Of a DNA stretch of 48,291 nt, positions 26,063 through 35,271 are shown one piece after another. The translations under genes and the position numbers were made by a program. The notes beneath the pieces are model-generated. The model was not told the origin of the DNA, made no database searches, and saw nothing but the letters and a program-made list of their open reading frames with translations. Location: positions 1 to 48,291 of the forward strand of contig JAHIWP010000009.1 of the NCBI GenBank assembly GCA_018816095.1. The letters are read 5' to 3'. The DNA is from Gammaproteobacteria bacterium (lineage in GTDB: Bacteria; Pseudomonadota; Gammaproteobacteria; Pseudomonadales; Pseudomonadaceae). Positions within the stretch are counted from its first letter, which is position 1; every line of letters starts with the position of its first letter.

Positions 26063-26085
26063 CCAGCTAATTATTAGCTGGCTAA
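26063..26085 (-). promoter_or_regulatory. Overlapping palindromes upstream of the FUSC efflux operon
   Basis: CCAGCTAATTATTAGCTGG (26063-26081) is a perfect palindrome around one central base. TTAGCTGGCTAA (26074-26085) is a second perfect palindrome that overlaps it. A further AGCTAA half-site is at 26051-26056. The cluster is about 70 bases before the GTG start and is probably the operator for a MarR, TetR or LysR regulator encoded elsewhere. Confidence 0.6.
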
Positions 26086-26172
26086 CATTTTATACCCGGA
26101 ATACCCCTGTCCATCTGTCGTCTTTGCTGAGCGCTACTGACGAGCCGTCACGCCATGCGCGGCCAAAATGGG

Positions 26173-26193
26173 AAAACCCGCCGATTGGCGGGT
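26173..26193 (-). terminator. Rho-independent terminator after the coiled-coil gene
   Basis: ACCCGCC (26176-26182) and GGCGGGT (26187-26193) pair around GATT; on the minus strand TTTT follows. It is about 90 bases after the stop codon at 26280. Confidence 0.75.
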
Positions 26194-26279
26194 CCATAAC
26201 TGAAGGCGAGCGATTAATCGCCCACTTCACGGGTGCCACGGCAACAGACGCCCCGCGCTCAGCCAATTCGTAAAGCGCC

Positions 26280-27125
26280 TCAGCGGGCGTCGATCTGCTG
26301 TTGCAGGTTCTGCACCTGGGCCTGCAGGGTGTTGATATTGCGGGTCATCTGCGCGCGGAAGGCATCAAACTCGGCGGTGCTGTTACCGGCGGAACGGGTT
26401 TCCAGATCACCTTTAACCACCAGCAGATCCTGCTCCAGACGAGCGATGGCCTGGTTCGGGTTGCCGAGCTTCTTCAATGCCGCTACATCAGCGCTCAACC
26501 CGGCCACCTTCTCATCGAGCTTGGCTTGAGCCGCCAAGGCGCTTTTCAGAGCGGCCTGTTCTTTTGCCAGCGCGGCCTGTTCGCTACTGAGTTTGTTGAG
26601 CGTGGCTTCCAGCTTGGCGCCACCTCCTTCCTGGCTCTTCAGTTGCACAGCCAGCTGCTCAAGACGTTTGCCCTGCTCGCTCTGCTGGCTGCTCGCACCC
26701 TGCTGGCGCTTACCCAACTCCGCCAATTGGCTTTCCAGCTGTTTAACGCGCAGCTTCAGCGCTTCGCTGCCGCTGGTCACCGAAGACTCAGTGGCTACAA
26801 CCTTGCCGGAAATATCCTGAATTCGGCCCGCCGCTTCCTCGCTGATCCGCGCGAAGCTCTCCTGGGTGGCCACCAGTTGCTGCTCCATCAGGCTGATCTG
26901 CTGAAAACTCCACCAGCCGAGCCCGCCCAGGGCAATCATCAACGCGCCAACCAGCGCCCACAGCGGGCCCGTGCTGGCCGGCTTCATCGGTGCCGCCGTA
27001 GCAGCACGGCCATAGCCATTGCCGCGCGGGGGCTCCGGGTGATCGGTCGCATACTCATCGTGATCGCGCTGTTCTGCCCGCAGGCTGGGCACGTGATCAA
27101 GTTCGTCGTGGGCATCGTTACGCAT
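26280..27125 (-). CDS. Membrane-anchored coiled-coil protein, function unknown
   Basis: The 281-residue protein has an acidic, polar cytoplasmic N-terminus (about 50 residues), one transmembrane helix (PLWALVGALMIALGGLGWW) and a long Ala/Gln/Lys-rich coiled coil (about residues 85-230), ending in another heptad region (NINTLQAQVQNLQQQ). Homologues in Pseudomonas are often labelled ATPase, but no Walker motif is present. AAGG precedes the ATG. A cell envelope structural role is plausible. It is divergent from the small protein at 27373. Confidence 0.8.
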   Translation of the reverse strand: MRNDAHDELDHVPSLRAEQRDHDEYATDHPEPPRGNGYGRAATAAPMKPASTGPLWALVGALMIALGGLGWWSFQQISLMEQQLVATQESFARISEEAAGRIQDISGKVVATESSVTSGSEALKLRVKQLESQLAELGKRQQGASSQQSEQGKRLEQLAVQLKSQEGGGAKLEATLNKLSSEQAALAKEQAALKSALAAQAKLDEKVAGLSADVAALKKLGNPNQAIARLEQDLLVVKGDLETRSAGNSTAEFDAFRAQMTRNINTLQAQVQNLQQQIDAR

Positions 27126-27372
27126 GGGTCAACCTTCAAGAAAGCGCGGGGGTCACAAATGCGGCGCAGTATAACGGTTCGCACGCAACGCTTCAGTGTC
27201 GCGCCAAGTCGGGGCGAAACGCACTGACCAAGGGCACGGCACAGCTCATCGACACGCTGCAACCCGCGCAGTTCCGCAGATGCTGGGCTGGTATGCGCTT
27301 TGCAGTCACAGATTGGCGACATCGGCGCAACATCAGGGCAAGCCGTCCGGCGGCAACAATGGGGGAAGGTTC

Positions 27373-27684
27373 ATGGAGCTAAACAGAGAAGTATTGGACT
27401 GTATGAAGAGCCTGCGCCGGCGGCTGCGAGAAGAGCTGGCGCTGGACATTCGCCTGAGCCAGCCAGACGCGATCAACAGCATGCTCAGCGCCTGTCTCAC
27501 CTCAAGCAATGAGGAAACCCGCCGGCTGGGGCAGCTACTCGCCCAGTACAGCGACCGCCCTTTCGCGCCGGCCGGCGCTGCCCCGCGCATGCAGGCCGGG
27601 CACCCACTATTGGTGGAAGATCATGCGCCTCGGCCGACCAGTGACTCGGTACGCATGTATCGCGGCCAACGCGTCTACGCCTGA
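27373..27684 (+). CDS. Conserved hypothetical protein, 103 residues
   Basis: The protein begins MELNREVLDCMKSLRRRLREEL and looks helical in its first 60 residues, with a less ordered, Pro-rich tail. No signal peptide, membrane segment or known domain was found. The ATG at 27373 is chosen because GGGGGAAGG lies upstream. The stop codon is one base from the convergent epimerase stop (TGA-G-TCA). Function unknown. Confidence 0.65.
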   Translation: MELNREVLDCMKSLRRRLREELALDIRLSQPDAINSMLSACLTSSNEETRRLGQLLAQYSDRPFAPAGAAPRMQAGHPLLVEDHAPRPTSDSVRMYRGQRVYA

Positions 27685-27685
27685 G

Positions 27686-28678
27686 TCAACGCCGGTGCTG
27701 CGCCTGCCACCAGGCGCAGAATTCATCTAACGCACTCCACAGACTGACCTTGGGGTCGTACCCCAGATACTGCTGCGCGCGGCTGATATCCAGGGAGAAG
27801 TCCTTGGCCATCACGGCCACGCCCAAGCGAAATAGCGTCGGCTCCGGACGGCCCGGCAAAAGCTTGCACAGCCCTTCATTTAAGGTTGCGGCGCCGTAGG
27901 CCAGACCATAGGGCAGATGGCGGGTGACCGTTGGAAGGTCGAGTTTGCGCAACACATAATTGACCACATCCCACAACGGCACTGGCGCGCCATTGCTGAT
28001 GTTGTACACCTGCCCCAGTGCCGGCCCCGCTGCCAGCAGGCAACTCATCAAGGCCTCGTTAAGGTTGTGCACGCTGGTGAAGTCGACTTTGTTCAAACCG
28101 TTGCCGATGATCGACAAGCGGCCCTTGCGCTGCATATTGATCAAGCGCGGGAAAATACTGGTGTCGCCTGCGCCGGTGACAAACCGCGGCCGCAGCGCCA
28201 GCACTTCCAGGCCAAACTCCTGGGCCGCGAACACGTGCTGCTCGGCGAGAAACTTGGTCTTGCCGTAATGGTCGGAAAACCGCTTGGGCAGTTGCTCTTC
28301 TTTTAAACCAATGTGTGCCTGGCCGTCGAAGTACACCGAGGGCGAAGACAGGTGCACCAGCCGCCGCACCTTTTGCTTCAGGCAGGCATCCACCACGTTT
28401 TCAGTGACGCTGACATTAGCCTGATAAAAGTGCTCGTAACGCCCCCACACCCCGACCGCGCCAGCGCAGTGCACCACCGCATCGACGCCCCGGCACAGCT
28501 GCTGCATCAGCGCCGGATCGGACAAGTCACCTTGGATAAACTCCGCGCCACGGGCACACAGGTGCTCAACGCCCTCGGCGCGGCGACCGTTGACCCGCAC
28601 ATCCATGCCCTGCTCCAGAGCATGGCGGGCAAAACGCCCACCAATAAAACCGCTGGCCCCGGTTACCAGAATCTTCAT
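27686..28678 (-). CDS. NAD(P)-dependent epimerase / 3-beta-HSD-like oxidoreductase
   Basis: The 330-residue protein is an extended short-chain dehydrogenase. It has the cofactor loop GASGFIGG at the N-terminus, the DLSD acidic patch, and the catalytic YGKTK (YxxxK) with the upstream Ser in VHLSSPSVYF. Similarity to 3-beta-hydroxysteroid dehydrogenase/isomerase-type proteins is suggested by the C-terminal half. The ATG at 28678 begins the conserved fold; the longer frame to 28759 lacks homology. The substrate is not known. Confidence 0.85.
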   Translation of the reverse strand: MKILVTGASGFIGGRFARHALEQGMDVRVNGRRAEGVEHLCARGAEFIQGDLSDPALMQQLCRGVDAVVHCAGAVGVWGRYEHFYQANVSVTENVVDACLKQKVRRLVHLSSPSVYFDGQAHIGLKEEQLPKRFSDHYGKTKFLAEQHVFAAQEFGLEVLALRPRFVTGAGDTSIFPRLINMQRKGRLSIIGNGLNKVDFTSVHNLNEALMSCLLAAGPALGQVYNISNGAPVPLWDVVNYVLRKLDLPTVTRHLPYGLAYGAATLNEGLCKLLPGRPEPTLFRLGVAVMAKDFSLDISRAQQYLGYDPKVSLWSALDEFCAWWQAQHRR

Positions 28679-28845
28679 TGCCGCCCCCGCTGAACATACT
28701 CGATGCGCCACTTTAGCAGCGCCCAGCAGCGCTCGCCGTGGCATTGCAGGCCAGAACAACGACTGCGCCTACCCTCTAATAGGCCAGCAGCCAACGCGCT
28801 AGCAGCTAAGCTGTGCCCCACAGCGTATGACAAAGGAGCAAATGA

Positions 28846-29901
28846 ATGGCCACGCACTGGATGATCTACGGCGCAAACGGTTACACCGGCCACTTGATCG
28901 CCGCCGAAGCCAAGCGCCAGGGTCTCACACCGATTCTGGCAGGGCGCAACCCGGCGGCGGTGCATGCCCTTGGCAGCCTGCTGGGCCTGGAATGCCGGAT
29001 TTTCGATATTCACCAGCCGCACCGCGCCAAGGAGGCCCTGGCCGATATTGCGGTGGTCACCCACTGCGCCGGGCCGTTTTCTGCCACCAGTGCGCCGATG
29101 CTCGATGCCTGCCTGGCCAGCGCCACCCACTATGTCGATATTACGGGCGAGATCAGCGTGTTTGAGGCGGCGTATCGGCGTGATCAACAGGCGCGCGAAC
29201 TGGGTGTGGTGGTATGCCCCGGCGTAGGCTTCGATGTAATCCCCAGTGATTGCCTGGCCGCCTGCCTGCATCAGGCGCTGCCGGATGCCACCCACCTGGC
29301 GCTGGGTTTCGACTCGGGCAGCGGGCTGTCGCCAGGCACCGCCAAAACCTCGGTGGAAGGCCTCAAGCTGGGCGGCAAAGTGCGCCGCGCAGGTGTCATC
29401 ACCGATGTGCCGCTGGGCTATAAACGCCGCGCCATCAACTTTGGTCGCGGTGAAAAACCCGCGGTGACGATTCCCTGGGGCGATGTCTCCACCGCCTACC
29501 ACTCCACGGGCATCGACAATATCGAGGTGTATCTGCCGACGCCGACAGCCGCTGCGATTGTCATGCGCCTAATCGACCCGCTGCGCCCTCTGCTGGGGCT
29601 GGATGCCGTGCAGAACTGGCTCAAGCGGCTGATTGAAAAACGCGTCAGTGGCCCCGATGAAGCCACCCGCGCGCGCCAGCGCACCTGGCTCTGGGGCGAG
29701 GCACGCAATGCCGCTGGCGTGGTGAAAACCGCTCGCGTGGAAACCGCCAACGGCTATGACGTGACCGTGCACGGAGCCTTGCTGGCGGTAAGGCATCTGC
29801 TTGATTACAACGGCCCTGGCGGCTACTTCACCCCGTCGAAACTCCTCGGCGCACGTTGTGTGGAGCAATTGCCTGGCTCAAAAGCCATCCGCTTCGACTA
29901 A
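28846..29901 (+). CDS. Saccharopine dehydrogenase-like / trans-acting enoyl reductase family protein
   Basis: The 351-residue protein starts with a Rossmann loop (YGANGYTGHLIAAEA) and continues with NPAAVHALG, CAGPFS and YVDITGE. This is the pattern of the NADP-binding saccharopine dehydrogenase-like group to which mycobacterial trans-acting enoyl reductases belong. The pathway is not known. AAAGGAGC lies before the ATG. It is divergent from the epimerase gene and converges on argP. Confidence 0.8.
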   Translation: MATHWMIYGANGYTGHLIAAEAKRQGLTPILAGRNPAAVHALGSLLGLECRIFDIHQPHRAKEALADIAVVTHCAGPFSATSAPMLDACLASATHYVDITGEISVFEAAYRRDQQARELGVVVCPGVGFDVIPSDCLAACLHQALPDATHLALGFDSGSGLSPGTAKTSVEGLKLGGKVRRAGVITDVPLGYKRRAINFGRGEKPAVTIPWGDVSTAYHSTGIDNIEVYLPTPTAAAIVMRLIDPLRPLLGLDAVQNWLKRLIEKRVSGPDEATRARQRTWLWGEARNAAGVVKTARVETANGYDVTVHGALLAVRHLLDYNGPGGYFTPSKLLGARCVEQLPGSKAIRFD

Positions 29902-29937
29902 ACCAATACCGGCTGCGCCACGGTTGGTGGTAACGAT

Positions 29938-30834
29938 TTAGCGCTTCGCGGCCACCAAACCGGCGACCGCATGGCGCTGCAAATGCTGGGTCAATGCGCT
30001 CAGCAGCTCACCGCCGCTGCGCCAGTGATGCCAATACAGAGGCACATCCAGTGGCCGCTCGGGCAGTAACTCGCATAAACGGCCCGCCGCCAGCTCCGCC
30101 TGCACCTGCAGTTCAGGCATCAAGCCCCAACCCAGACCGGCTTCGGCCAGCCGCACGAAGCCTTCGGACGACGGGCACAGGTGGTAGGTAAATCCGCCCT
30201 CTACGCCCAGCGCCGACAGGTAGCGATGCTGCAAGAGATCATCCGGACCAAAGACAATCGCCGGCGCCTGCTCTAACTCCGCGGCCGTTACACCGTGGGG
30301 AAAATGCCGCGCAATAAACCCGGGGCTGGCCAAGGCACGGTAACGCATGCTGCCCAGCAACAGTGCCCGTGCACCGGCCACCGGCCGTTCGCTGCCACAC
30401 ACACAAGCCGCCACCTCGCCGGCCCGCATACGCTTGAGGCCAACATCCTGATCTTCCACCACCAGCTCCAGCAGCAAGCCCTGCGCCTTACAAAAACCGC
30501 CCACGGCCTGCGCCCACCAGGTGGCCAGGCTGTCTGCATTTAAGGCGATTCGCAGCCGCTCGGGCGGCCCGCCTTCATCCAGCCCAGGCACCTGCGTCTG
30601 AATATCACGTTCTAGCAGTCGCACCTGCTGCACATGGTTAAGCAACCGCCGGCCGATTTCCGTTGGTACCGGCGGCAGCGCACGCACCAGCACCGGCTGC
30701 CCCACGCGCGCCTCCAGCAGCTTGATGCGCTGGGACACCGCCGACTGCGACAAACCCAACACCTGAGCGGCGCGTTCGAAGCCGGCCTGCTCCACAACAG
30801 CCGCCAGGGCGGCGAGTAATTTGTAGTCGAGCAA
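29938..30834 (-). CDS. argP: LysR-family regulator ArgP (IciA)
   Basis: The 298-residue protein has an N-terminal winged-helix domain (GFERAAQVLGLSQSAVSQRIKLLEARVGQPVLVR), the ArgP signature, followed by a LysR co-inducer domain. ArgP senses lysine and arginine and activates argO. The gene is divergent from the ACT protein-argO pair, which fits. The start is a TTG at 30834 with AGGGA seven bases ahead. A perfect palindrome lies in the shared promoter region (30858-30869). Confidence 0.9.
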   Translation of the reverse strand: MLDYKLLAALAAVVEQAGFERAAQVLGLSQSAVSQRIKLLEARVGQPVLVRALPPVPTEIGRRLLNHVQQVRLLERDIQTQVPGLDEGGPPERLRIALNADSLATWWAQAVGGFCKAQGLLLELVVEDQDVGLKRMRAGEVAACVCGSERPVAGARALLLGSMRYRALASPGFIARHFPHGVTAAELEQAPAIVFGPDDLLQHRYLSALGVEGGFTYHLCPSSEGFVRLAEAGLGWGLMPELQVQAELAAGRLCELLPERPLDVPLYWHHWRSGGELLSALTQHLQRHAVAGLVAAKR

Positions 30835-30857
30835 ATCAGTTTCCCTAATGAGTAATC

Positions 30858-30881
30858 ACCAATATTGGTTTCTCTTATACA
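30858..30881 (+). promoter_or_regulatory. Candidate ArgP operator and argO promoter
   Basis: ACCAATATTGGT (30858-30869) is a perfect 12-base palindrome with the T-N-A symmetry expected of a LysR site. TATACA at 30876-30881 fits a -10 element for the rightward transcript, and no good -35 is seen, as expected for an activated promoter. Confidence 0.55.
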
Positions 30882-30932
30882 TCCGCGCGCAACAGACTCG
30901 CCACATTCCCCACCACAATCAGAGCACTCCCC

Positions 30933-31334
30933 ATGGCCGGCGAAACCTCACTGACGACCTTGTTACGCAGCATGACCCCCGTGCTGAACGAGGGCGCCTA
31001 CGTCTTTTGCAGCCTGACTGACGCCACTCAACTGCAAAGTGTGCAGCCACTGGGCAGCTTTCAGGAACGCGAAGGCCTAACCGTGATTGTGCAGCGCCAG
31101 CAGGCCGAACAGCTGCATCTTGAAATCGACTATGTAGCGGCCTGGCTGACCCTCAACGTTCACTCAGCGTTAGCGGCAGTCGGTTTGACGGCGGCCGTGG
31201 CCGGCGCGCTAGCGGACGCTGGGATCAGCTGCAATGTGATCGCCGGCTATTACCACGACCACCTGTTTGTCGCCCATGCCGACGGCCCGCGCGCCCTCGG
31301 CGTGCTGCAGCAACTGGCCAACGGCGCGGAGTAA
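30933..31334 (+). CDS. ACT-domain protein next to argO
   Basis: The 133-residue protein has an N-terminal ACT_3-like part (MTPVLNEGAYVFCSL) and a second ACT-like part (LTAAVAGALADAGISCNVIAGYYHDHLFV), an arrangement also seen in amino-acid sensing proteins. It lies five bases before argO, so the two are co-translated and probably share ArgP control. A role in sensing lysine or arginine is likely but unproven. Confidence 0.8.
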   Translation: MAGETSLTTLLRSMTPVLNEGAYVFCSLTDATQLQSVQPLGSFQEREGLTVIVQRQQAEQLHLEIDYVAAWLTLNVHSALAAVGLTAAVAGALADAGISCNVIAGYYHDHLFVAHADGPRALGVLQQLANGAE

Positions 31335-31339
31335 TCAGC

Positions 31340-31966
31340 ATGTGGCAAAGCTATAGCAACGGCCTGCTGATCGCAGCCGGACTGATCATTGCACTGGGCG
31401 CTCAAAACGCCTTCGTCTTGGCGCAAAGCCTGCGCCGCGAACATCACTTACCCGTAGCCATGCTGTGCGTGGTGTGCGATGCCCTGCTGGTAACAGCAGG
31501 CGTGTTCGGTTTGGCGGCCGTGCTGGCACAGAACCCGATCTTGCTGGGCGTCGCCCGCTGGGGCGGTGCGGCGTTTCTGCTTTGGTACGGCGCCCAGGCC
31601 CTGCTGCGCGCCGCGCGCCCGCAAGCACTCAATCACGCTGGCGAGACGGGTCCACGCTCACGCCGCGCGGTACTGCTGGCGGCACTGGCCGTCACCCTGC
31701 TCAACCCGCACGTTTATCTGGATACCGTGTTGCTGATCGGCTCGCTCGGCGCCCAGCAAACAGTGCCAGGGGCTTACGCCATGGGCGCAGCCAGCGCCTC
31801 ATTTATATGGTTCACGGTCTTGGCACTGGGCGCCGCCTGGTTGGCCCCTTGGCTTGCACGCCCAAGCACCTGGCGCTTTATCGACCTGGGCGTGGCATTG
31901 ATGATGTTCAGCATCGCCTGGCAGCTGCTACGCGACACAGCATTGGCTGAAACAGCTCTAAAATAA
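31340..31966 (+). CDS. argO: LysE/ArgO-family amino acid exporter
   Basis: The 208-residue membrane protein has about six helices and the family start GLIIALGAQNAFVLAQSLRR, followed by the helix LLNPHVYLDTVLLIG. LysE/ArgO proteins export arginine or lysine when they accumulate. The divergent argP and the coupled ACT gene support that role. No terminator was recognised after it; the sodB gene follows 172 bases later. Confidence 0.9.
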   Translation: MWQSYSNGLLIAAGLIIALGAQNAFVLAQSLRREHHLPVAMLCVVCDALLVTAGVFGLAAVLAQNPILLGVARWGGAAFLLWYGAQALLRAARPQALNHAGETGPRSRRAVLLAALAVTLLNPHVYLDTVLLIGSLGAQQTVPGAYAMGAASASFIWFTVLALGAAWLAPWLARPSTWRFIDLGVALMMFSIAWQLLRDTALAETALK

Positions 31967-32011
31967 GCCCCTGCGTACTGCGCCAAGTTGGTTTCCCACA
32001 CAGTTGTCGCG

Positions 32012-32040
32012 TGTTTAAGGCGCAGGGCCAGTGCTATGAT
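32012..32040 (+). promoter_or_regulatory. Candidate sodB promoter
   Basis: TATGAT at 32035-32040 is a good -10 element; GTTTAA at 32012-32017 with a 17-base spacer is a weak -35. It lies about 100 bases before the sodB start. Confidence 0.35.
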
Positions 32041-32138
32041 CTTTGGCTTGCGGCGCAAAGAGATAACTCACGCCGCTCAAATGGCCGCCCGTGATCGGCC
32101 TCGCGCACACCGCACCTGACCTGATTAGGAGATAAACC

Positions 32139-32720
32139 ATGGCTTTCGAATTGCCGCCGCTGCCTTACGCTCATGACGCCCTGCAGCCGCACATTTCCAA
32201 GGAAACCTTGGAATTCCACCACGACAAGCACCACAACACCTACGTCGTGAACCTGAACAACCTGGTACCTGGTACCGAGTTCGAAGGCAAAACCCTGGAA
32301 GAGATCGTCAAGACCTCCTCGGGTGGCATCTTCAACAACGCCGCCCAAGTGTGGAACCACACCTTCTACTGGAACTGCCTGGCACCCAACGCCGGCGGTC
32401 AACCGACAGGCGCTCTGGCTGACGCAATCAACGCAGCCTTCGGTTCCTTCGACAAGTTCAAAGAAGAGTTCAGCAAAGTTTCCATCGGCACCTTCGGCTC
32501 CGGCTGGGGCTGGCTGGTGAAGAAGGCTGACGGTTCCCTGGCACTGGCCAGCACCATCGGCGCTGGTTGCCCGCTGACCAGCGGCGACACCCCGCTGCTG
32601 ACCTGCGACGTCTGGGAACACGCGTACTACATCGACTACCGCAACGTACGTCCGAAGTACGTCGAAGCGTTCTGGAACTTGGTTAACTGGGACTTCGTCG
32701 CGAAAAACTTCGCGGCCTAA
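32139..32720 (+). CDS. sodB: Iron superoxide dismutase
   Basis: The 193-residue enzyme converts superoxide to O2 and H2O2 in the cytoplasm. Metal ligands are visible in [17 protein letters not shown] and [13 protein letters not shown] (Asp and His). Length and the sequence around [10 protein letters not shown] agree with the iron-type SodB of pseudomonads. AGGAG is well placed before the ATG. Codon choice is strongly biased toward common codons, as for a highly expressed gene. A terminator follows. Confidence 0.95.
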   Translation: MAFELPPLPYAHDALQPHISKETLEFHHDKHHNTYVVNLNNLVPGTEFEGKTLEEIVKTSSGGIFNNAAQVWNHTFYWNCLAPNAGGQPTGALADAINAAFGSFDKFKEEFSKVSIGTFGSGWGWLVKKADGSLALASTIGAGCPLTSGDTPLLTCDVWEHAYYIDYRNVRPKYVEAFWNLVNWDFVAKNFAA

Positions 32721-32736
32721 GCCTTGCGTTAGCCCA

Positions 32737-32772
32737 CAACAAACCCGGCCAAGTGCCGGGTTTGTTGTTTAT
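32737..32772 (+). terminator. Rho-independent terminator after sodB
   Basis: ACAAACCCGGC and GCCGGGTTTGT pair around a short loop, with T-rich sequence after. It is about 20 bases after the sodB stop codon. Confidence 0.85.
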
Positions 32773-33192
32773 ACGCATCATGGTTCTGACAACTGGCACG
32801 GCTATCCGCCAGGCAACTCAACCGACCATTCCCTGGGGTAGCCAACAACACTGAACCAATAGAGCTGCGCGTCGCCCGCAAGCCTCCATAGCACCAGCGA
32901 ATACTGCACCAAAGGTATTGTGGATAATCAGCTTAAGGCTGGTATACATTTCCAATCAGCACGGGCATTGCAATCAAAATGGCCAATCGTAAAAAAGCGT
33001 CCAACGGCGCTCAAGCCATACATAGCTCGCACCGATACACTGCAAACGACAGCTAGATACGCCAGAATTCGCGCCATCGCAGCGCAACAGAATGTGTTCG
33101 ACATATGTGAGTAATGGCCCTTTGACTGCAAGCACGACTTTGCCAATACTCAGTGCGTCTGATGCCCACGGCTTCGAACAAGGAATAGCCAC
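32773..33192. other. Intergenic leader of bifA
   Basis: About 420 bases with no gene motif. TTGTGG (32918) and TATACA (32943) are promoter-like but have a 19-base spacer. AGGAA at 33181-33185 is the bifA ribosome site. The small frames here lack family features. Confidence 0.5.
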
Positions 33193-35256
33193 TTGAAGCT
33201 GGAACTCAAAAACAGTTTGTCACTTAAATTACTCCGCGTAGTGCTGCTCTCAGCGCTCATCGTCGGGGTTGTGTTGAGTTTCGCCCAAATCGTTTTCGAC
33301 GCGTACAAAACACGTCAGGCCGTCGACAACGAGGCGCACCGAATCCTTGGCATGTTCCGTGACCCTTCTACCCAGGCGGTCTATAGCCTGGATCGGGAAA
33401 TGGGCATGCAGGTAATTGAGGGCCTATTCCAGCATGAGTCCGTGCGCATGGCCTCCATCGGCCACCCAAACGAGCCGATGCTGGCAGAGAAATCCCGCGA
33501 CCAAGTTGCCAGCCCCACGCGCTGGCTGACCGACCAGATCCTCGGCAAAGAACAGAGCTTCACCACTAAATTGGTCGGCCGCGGCCCTTACAGTGAGTAC
33601 TACGGCGACCTCAGCATCACCCTCGACACAGCCCCCTACGGCGAGAGCTTCGTCACCAACTCGGTGGTCATCTTTATTTCCGGCGTGCTGCGCGCCATGG
33701 CCATGGGCCTGGTGCTGTATTTGGTCTACCACTGGTTGCTGACCAAACCACTGTCAAAGATCATCGAGCACCTGACCAACATCAACCCGGACCGCCCCAG
33801 CGAGCACAAGCTACCGATGCTCAAGGGCAACGAGAAAAACGAGCTGGGGTTATGGATCAACACCGCCAATCAGCTGCTCTCGTCCATCGAACGCAACACC
33901 AACCTGCGCCGTGAAGCGGAAAACAGCCTGCTGCGCATGGCTCAATACGACTTCCTCACAGGCCTACCGAACCGCCTGCAACTGCAACAGCAACTCGACA
34001 AGATTCTCGAAGACGCCGGCCGCCTAAACCGGCGCGTGGCCGTACTGTGCGTCGGCCTGGATGATTTCAAAGGGATCAATGAACAGTTCAGTTATCAGAC
34101 CGGCGACCAGTTGCTGCTGGCCCTGTCCGACCGCCTGCGTAGCCACAGCGGTCGCCTCGGCGCTCTGGCCCGTCTCGGCGGCGACCAGTTTGCCCTGGTT
34201 CAGGCCAATATAGAGCAACCTTACGAGGCCGCCGAGCTGGCGCAAAGCGTACTCGACGACCTCGACAACCCATTTATGCTCGACCAACAGCAAGTGCGCC
34301 TGCGCGCCACCATCGGCATCACCCTGTTCCCGGAAGACGGCGACAGCACCGAGAAGCTGCTGCAGAAAGCCGAACAAACCATGACCCTGGCCAAGAGCCG
34401 CTCACGCAACCGTTACCAGTTCTACATCGCCAGTGTCGACAGTGAAATGCGCCGCCGCCGGGAGTTGGAAAAAGACCTGCGCGATGCCCTGGCCTTAAAT
34501 CAATTGCACCTCGTTTATCAGCCACAGGTGGATTACCGCGACCACCGCGTGGTTGGCGTCGAGGCTCTGCTGCGCTGGCAACATCCGCAACACGGTTTGG
34601 TGCCGCCTGATCTGTTTATTCCATTGGCCGAACAGAACGGTACCATCATCCCGATTGGCGAATGGATCCTCGACCAAACCTGCCGCCAACTGCGTGAATG
34701 GCACGACCAGGGCTTTAATGAGCTGCGCATGGCGGTCAATCTATCGACCGTACAATTGCACCACGCCGAGTTGCCGCGGGTGGTCAATAACCTGATGCAG
34801 GTCTATCGCCTGCCGCTGCGTAGCCTAGAGCTGGAAGTCACCGAAACCGGCCTGATGGAAGACATCAATACCGCCGCCCAGCACCTGCTTAGCCTGCGCC
34901 GCTCCGGCGCGCTGATTGCGATTGATGACTTCGGTACTGGCTACTCTTCGCTGAGCTATCTGAAAAGCCTGCCGCTGGACAAGATCAAGATCGACAAGAG
35001 CTTCGTCCAGGATCTGCTGGAAGACGAAGACGATGCGACCATCGTACGCGCCATTATTCAGCTGGGTAAAAGCCTCGGCATGCAGGTGATCGCCGAAGGG
35101 GTGGAAACCGTCGAGCAGGAGGCCTACATCATTGCTCAGGGCTGTAACGAGGGTCAGGGCTATCTTTACAGCAAGCCACTTCCAGCCCGCGAACTGACGG
35201 CCTACCTGAAGCAGGCCAGACGCCTGAACAACGCCGCCAACCCCGCAACGCTTTAA
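33193..35256 (+). CDS. bifA: Cyclic-di-GMP phosphodiesterase BifA (degenerate GGDEF plus EAL)
   Basis: The 687-residue inner-membrane protein has TM1 (about residues 14-34), a periplasmic part, TM2 (about 155-178), a HAMP-like linker, a GGDEF domain and an EAL domain. The GGDEF site is GGDQF (residues 329-333), so cyclase activity is probably lost. The EAL domain keeps EALLRW (457-462), AVNLS, EVTETGL, AIDDFGTGYSS, KIDKSF and AEGVET, so it should hydrolyse c-di-GMP. Length, GGDQF and position after sodB match BifA, which lowers c-di-GMP and promotes swarming and biofilm dispersal. The start is TTG with AGGAA seven bases ahead. A bidirectional terminator follows. Confidence 0.93.
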   Translation: MKLELKNSLSLKLLRVVLLSALIVGVVLSFAQIVFDAYKTRQAVDNEAHRILGMFRDPSTQAVYSLDREMGMQVIEGLFQHESVRMASIGHPNEPMLAEKSRDQVASPTRWLTDQILGKEQSFTTKLVGRGPYSEYYGDLSITLDTAPYGESFVTNSVVIFISGVLRAMAMGLVLYLVYHWLLTKPLSKIIEHLTNINPDRPSEHKLPMLKGNEKNELGLWINTANQLLSSIERNTNLRREAENSLLRMAQYDFLTGLPNRLQLQQQLDKILEDAGRLNRRVAVLCVGLDDFKGINEQFSYQTGDQLLLALSDRLRSHSGRLGALARLGGDQFALVQANIEQPYEAAELAQSVLDDLDNPFMLDQQQVRLRATIGITLFPEDGDSTEKLLQKAEQTMTLAKSRSRNRYQFYIASVDSEMRRRRELEKDLRDALALNQLHLVYQPQVDYRDHRVVGVEALLRWQHPQHGLVPPDLFIPLAEQNGTIIPIGEWILDQTCRQLREWHDQGFNELRMAVNLSTVQLHHAELPRVVNNLMQVYRLPLRSLELEVTETGLMEDINTAAQHLLSLRRSGALIAIDDFGTGYSSLSYLKSLPLDKIKIDKSFVQDLLEDEDDATIVRAIIQLGKSLGMQVIAEGVETVEQEAYIIAQGCNEGQGYLYSKPLPARELTAYLKQARRLNNAANPATL

Positions 35257-35271
35257 TGCCAAACACCAATT

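Noticed and set aside
26040-26273. Possible 77-residue protein in the gap upstream of the efflux operon
   Set aside because: It crosses the palindromic operator and a terminator, which is unlikely for a gene.
32920-33114. Possible 64-residue protein before bifA
   Set aside because: It lacks a family match and probably is the bifA leader.
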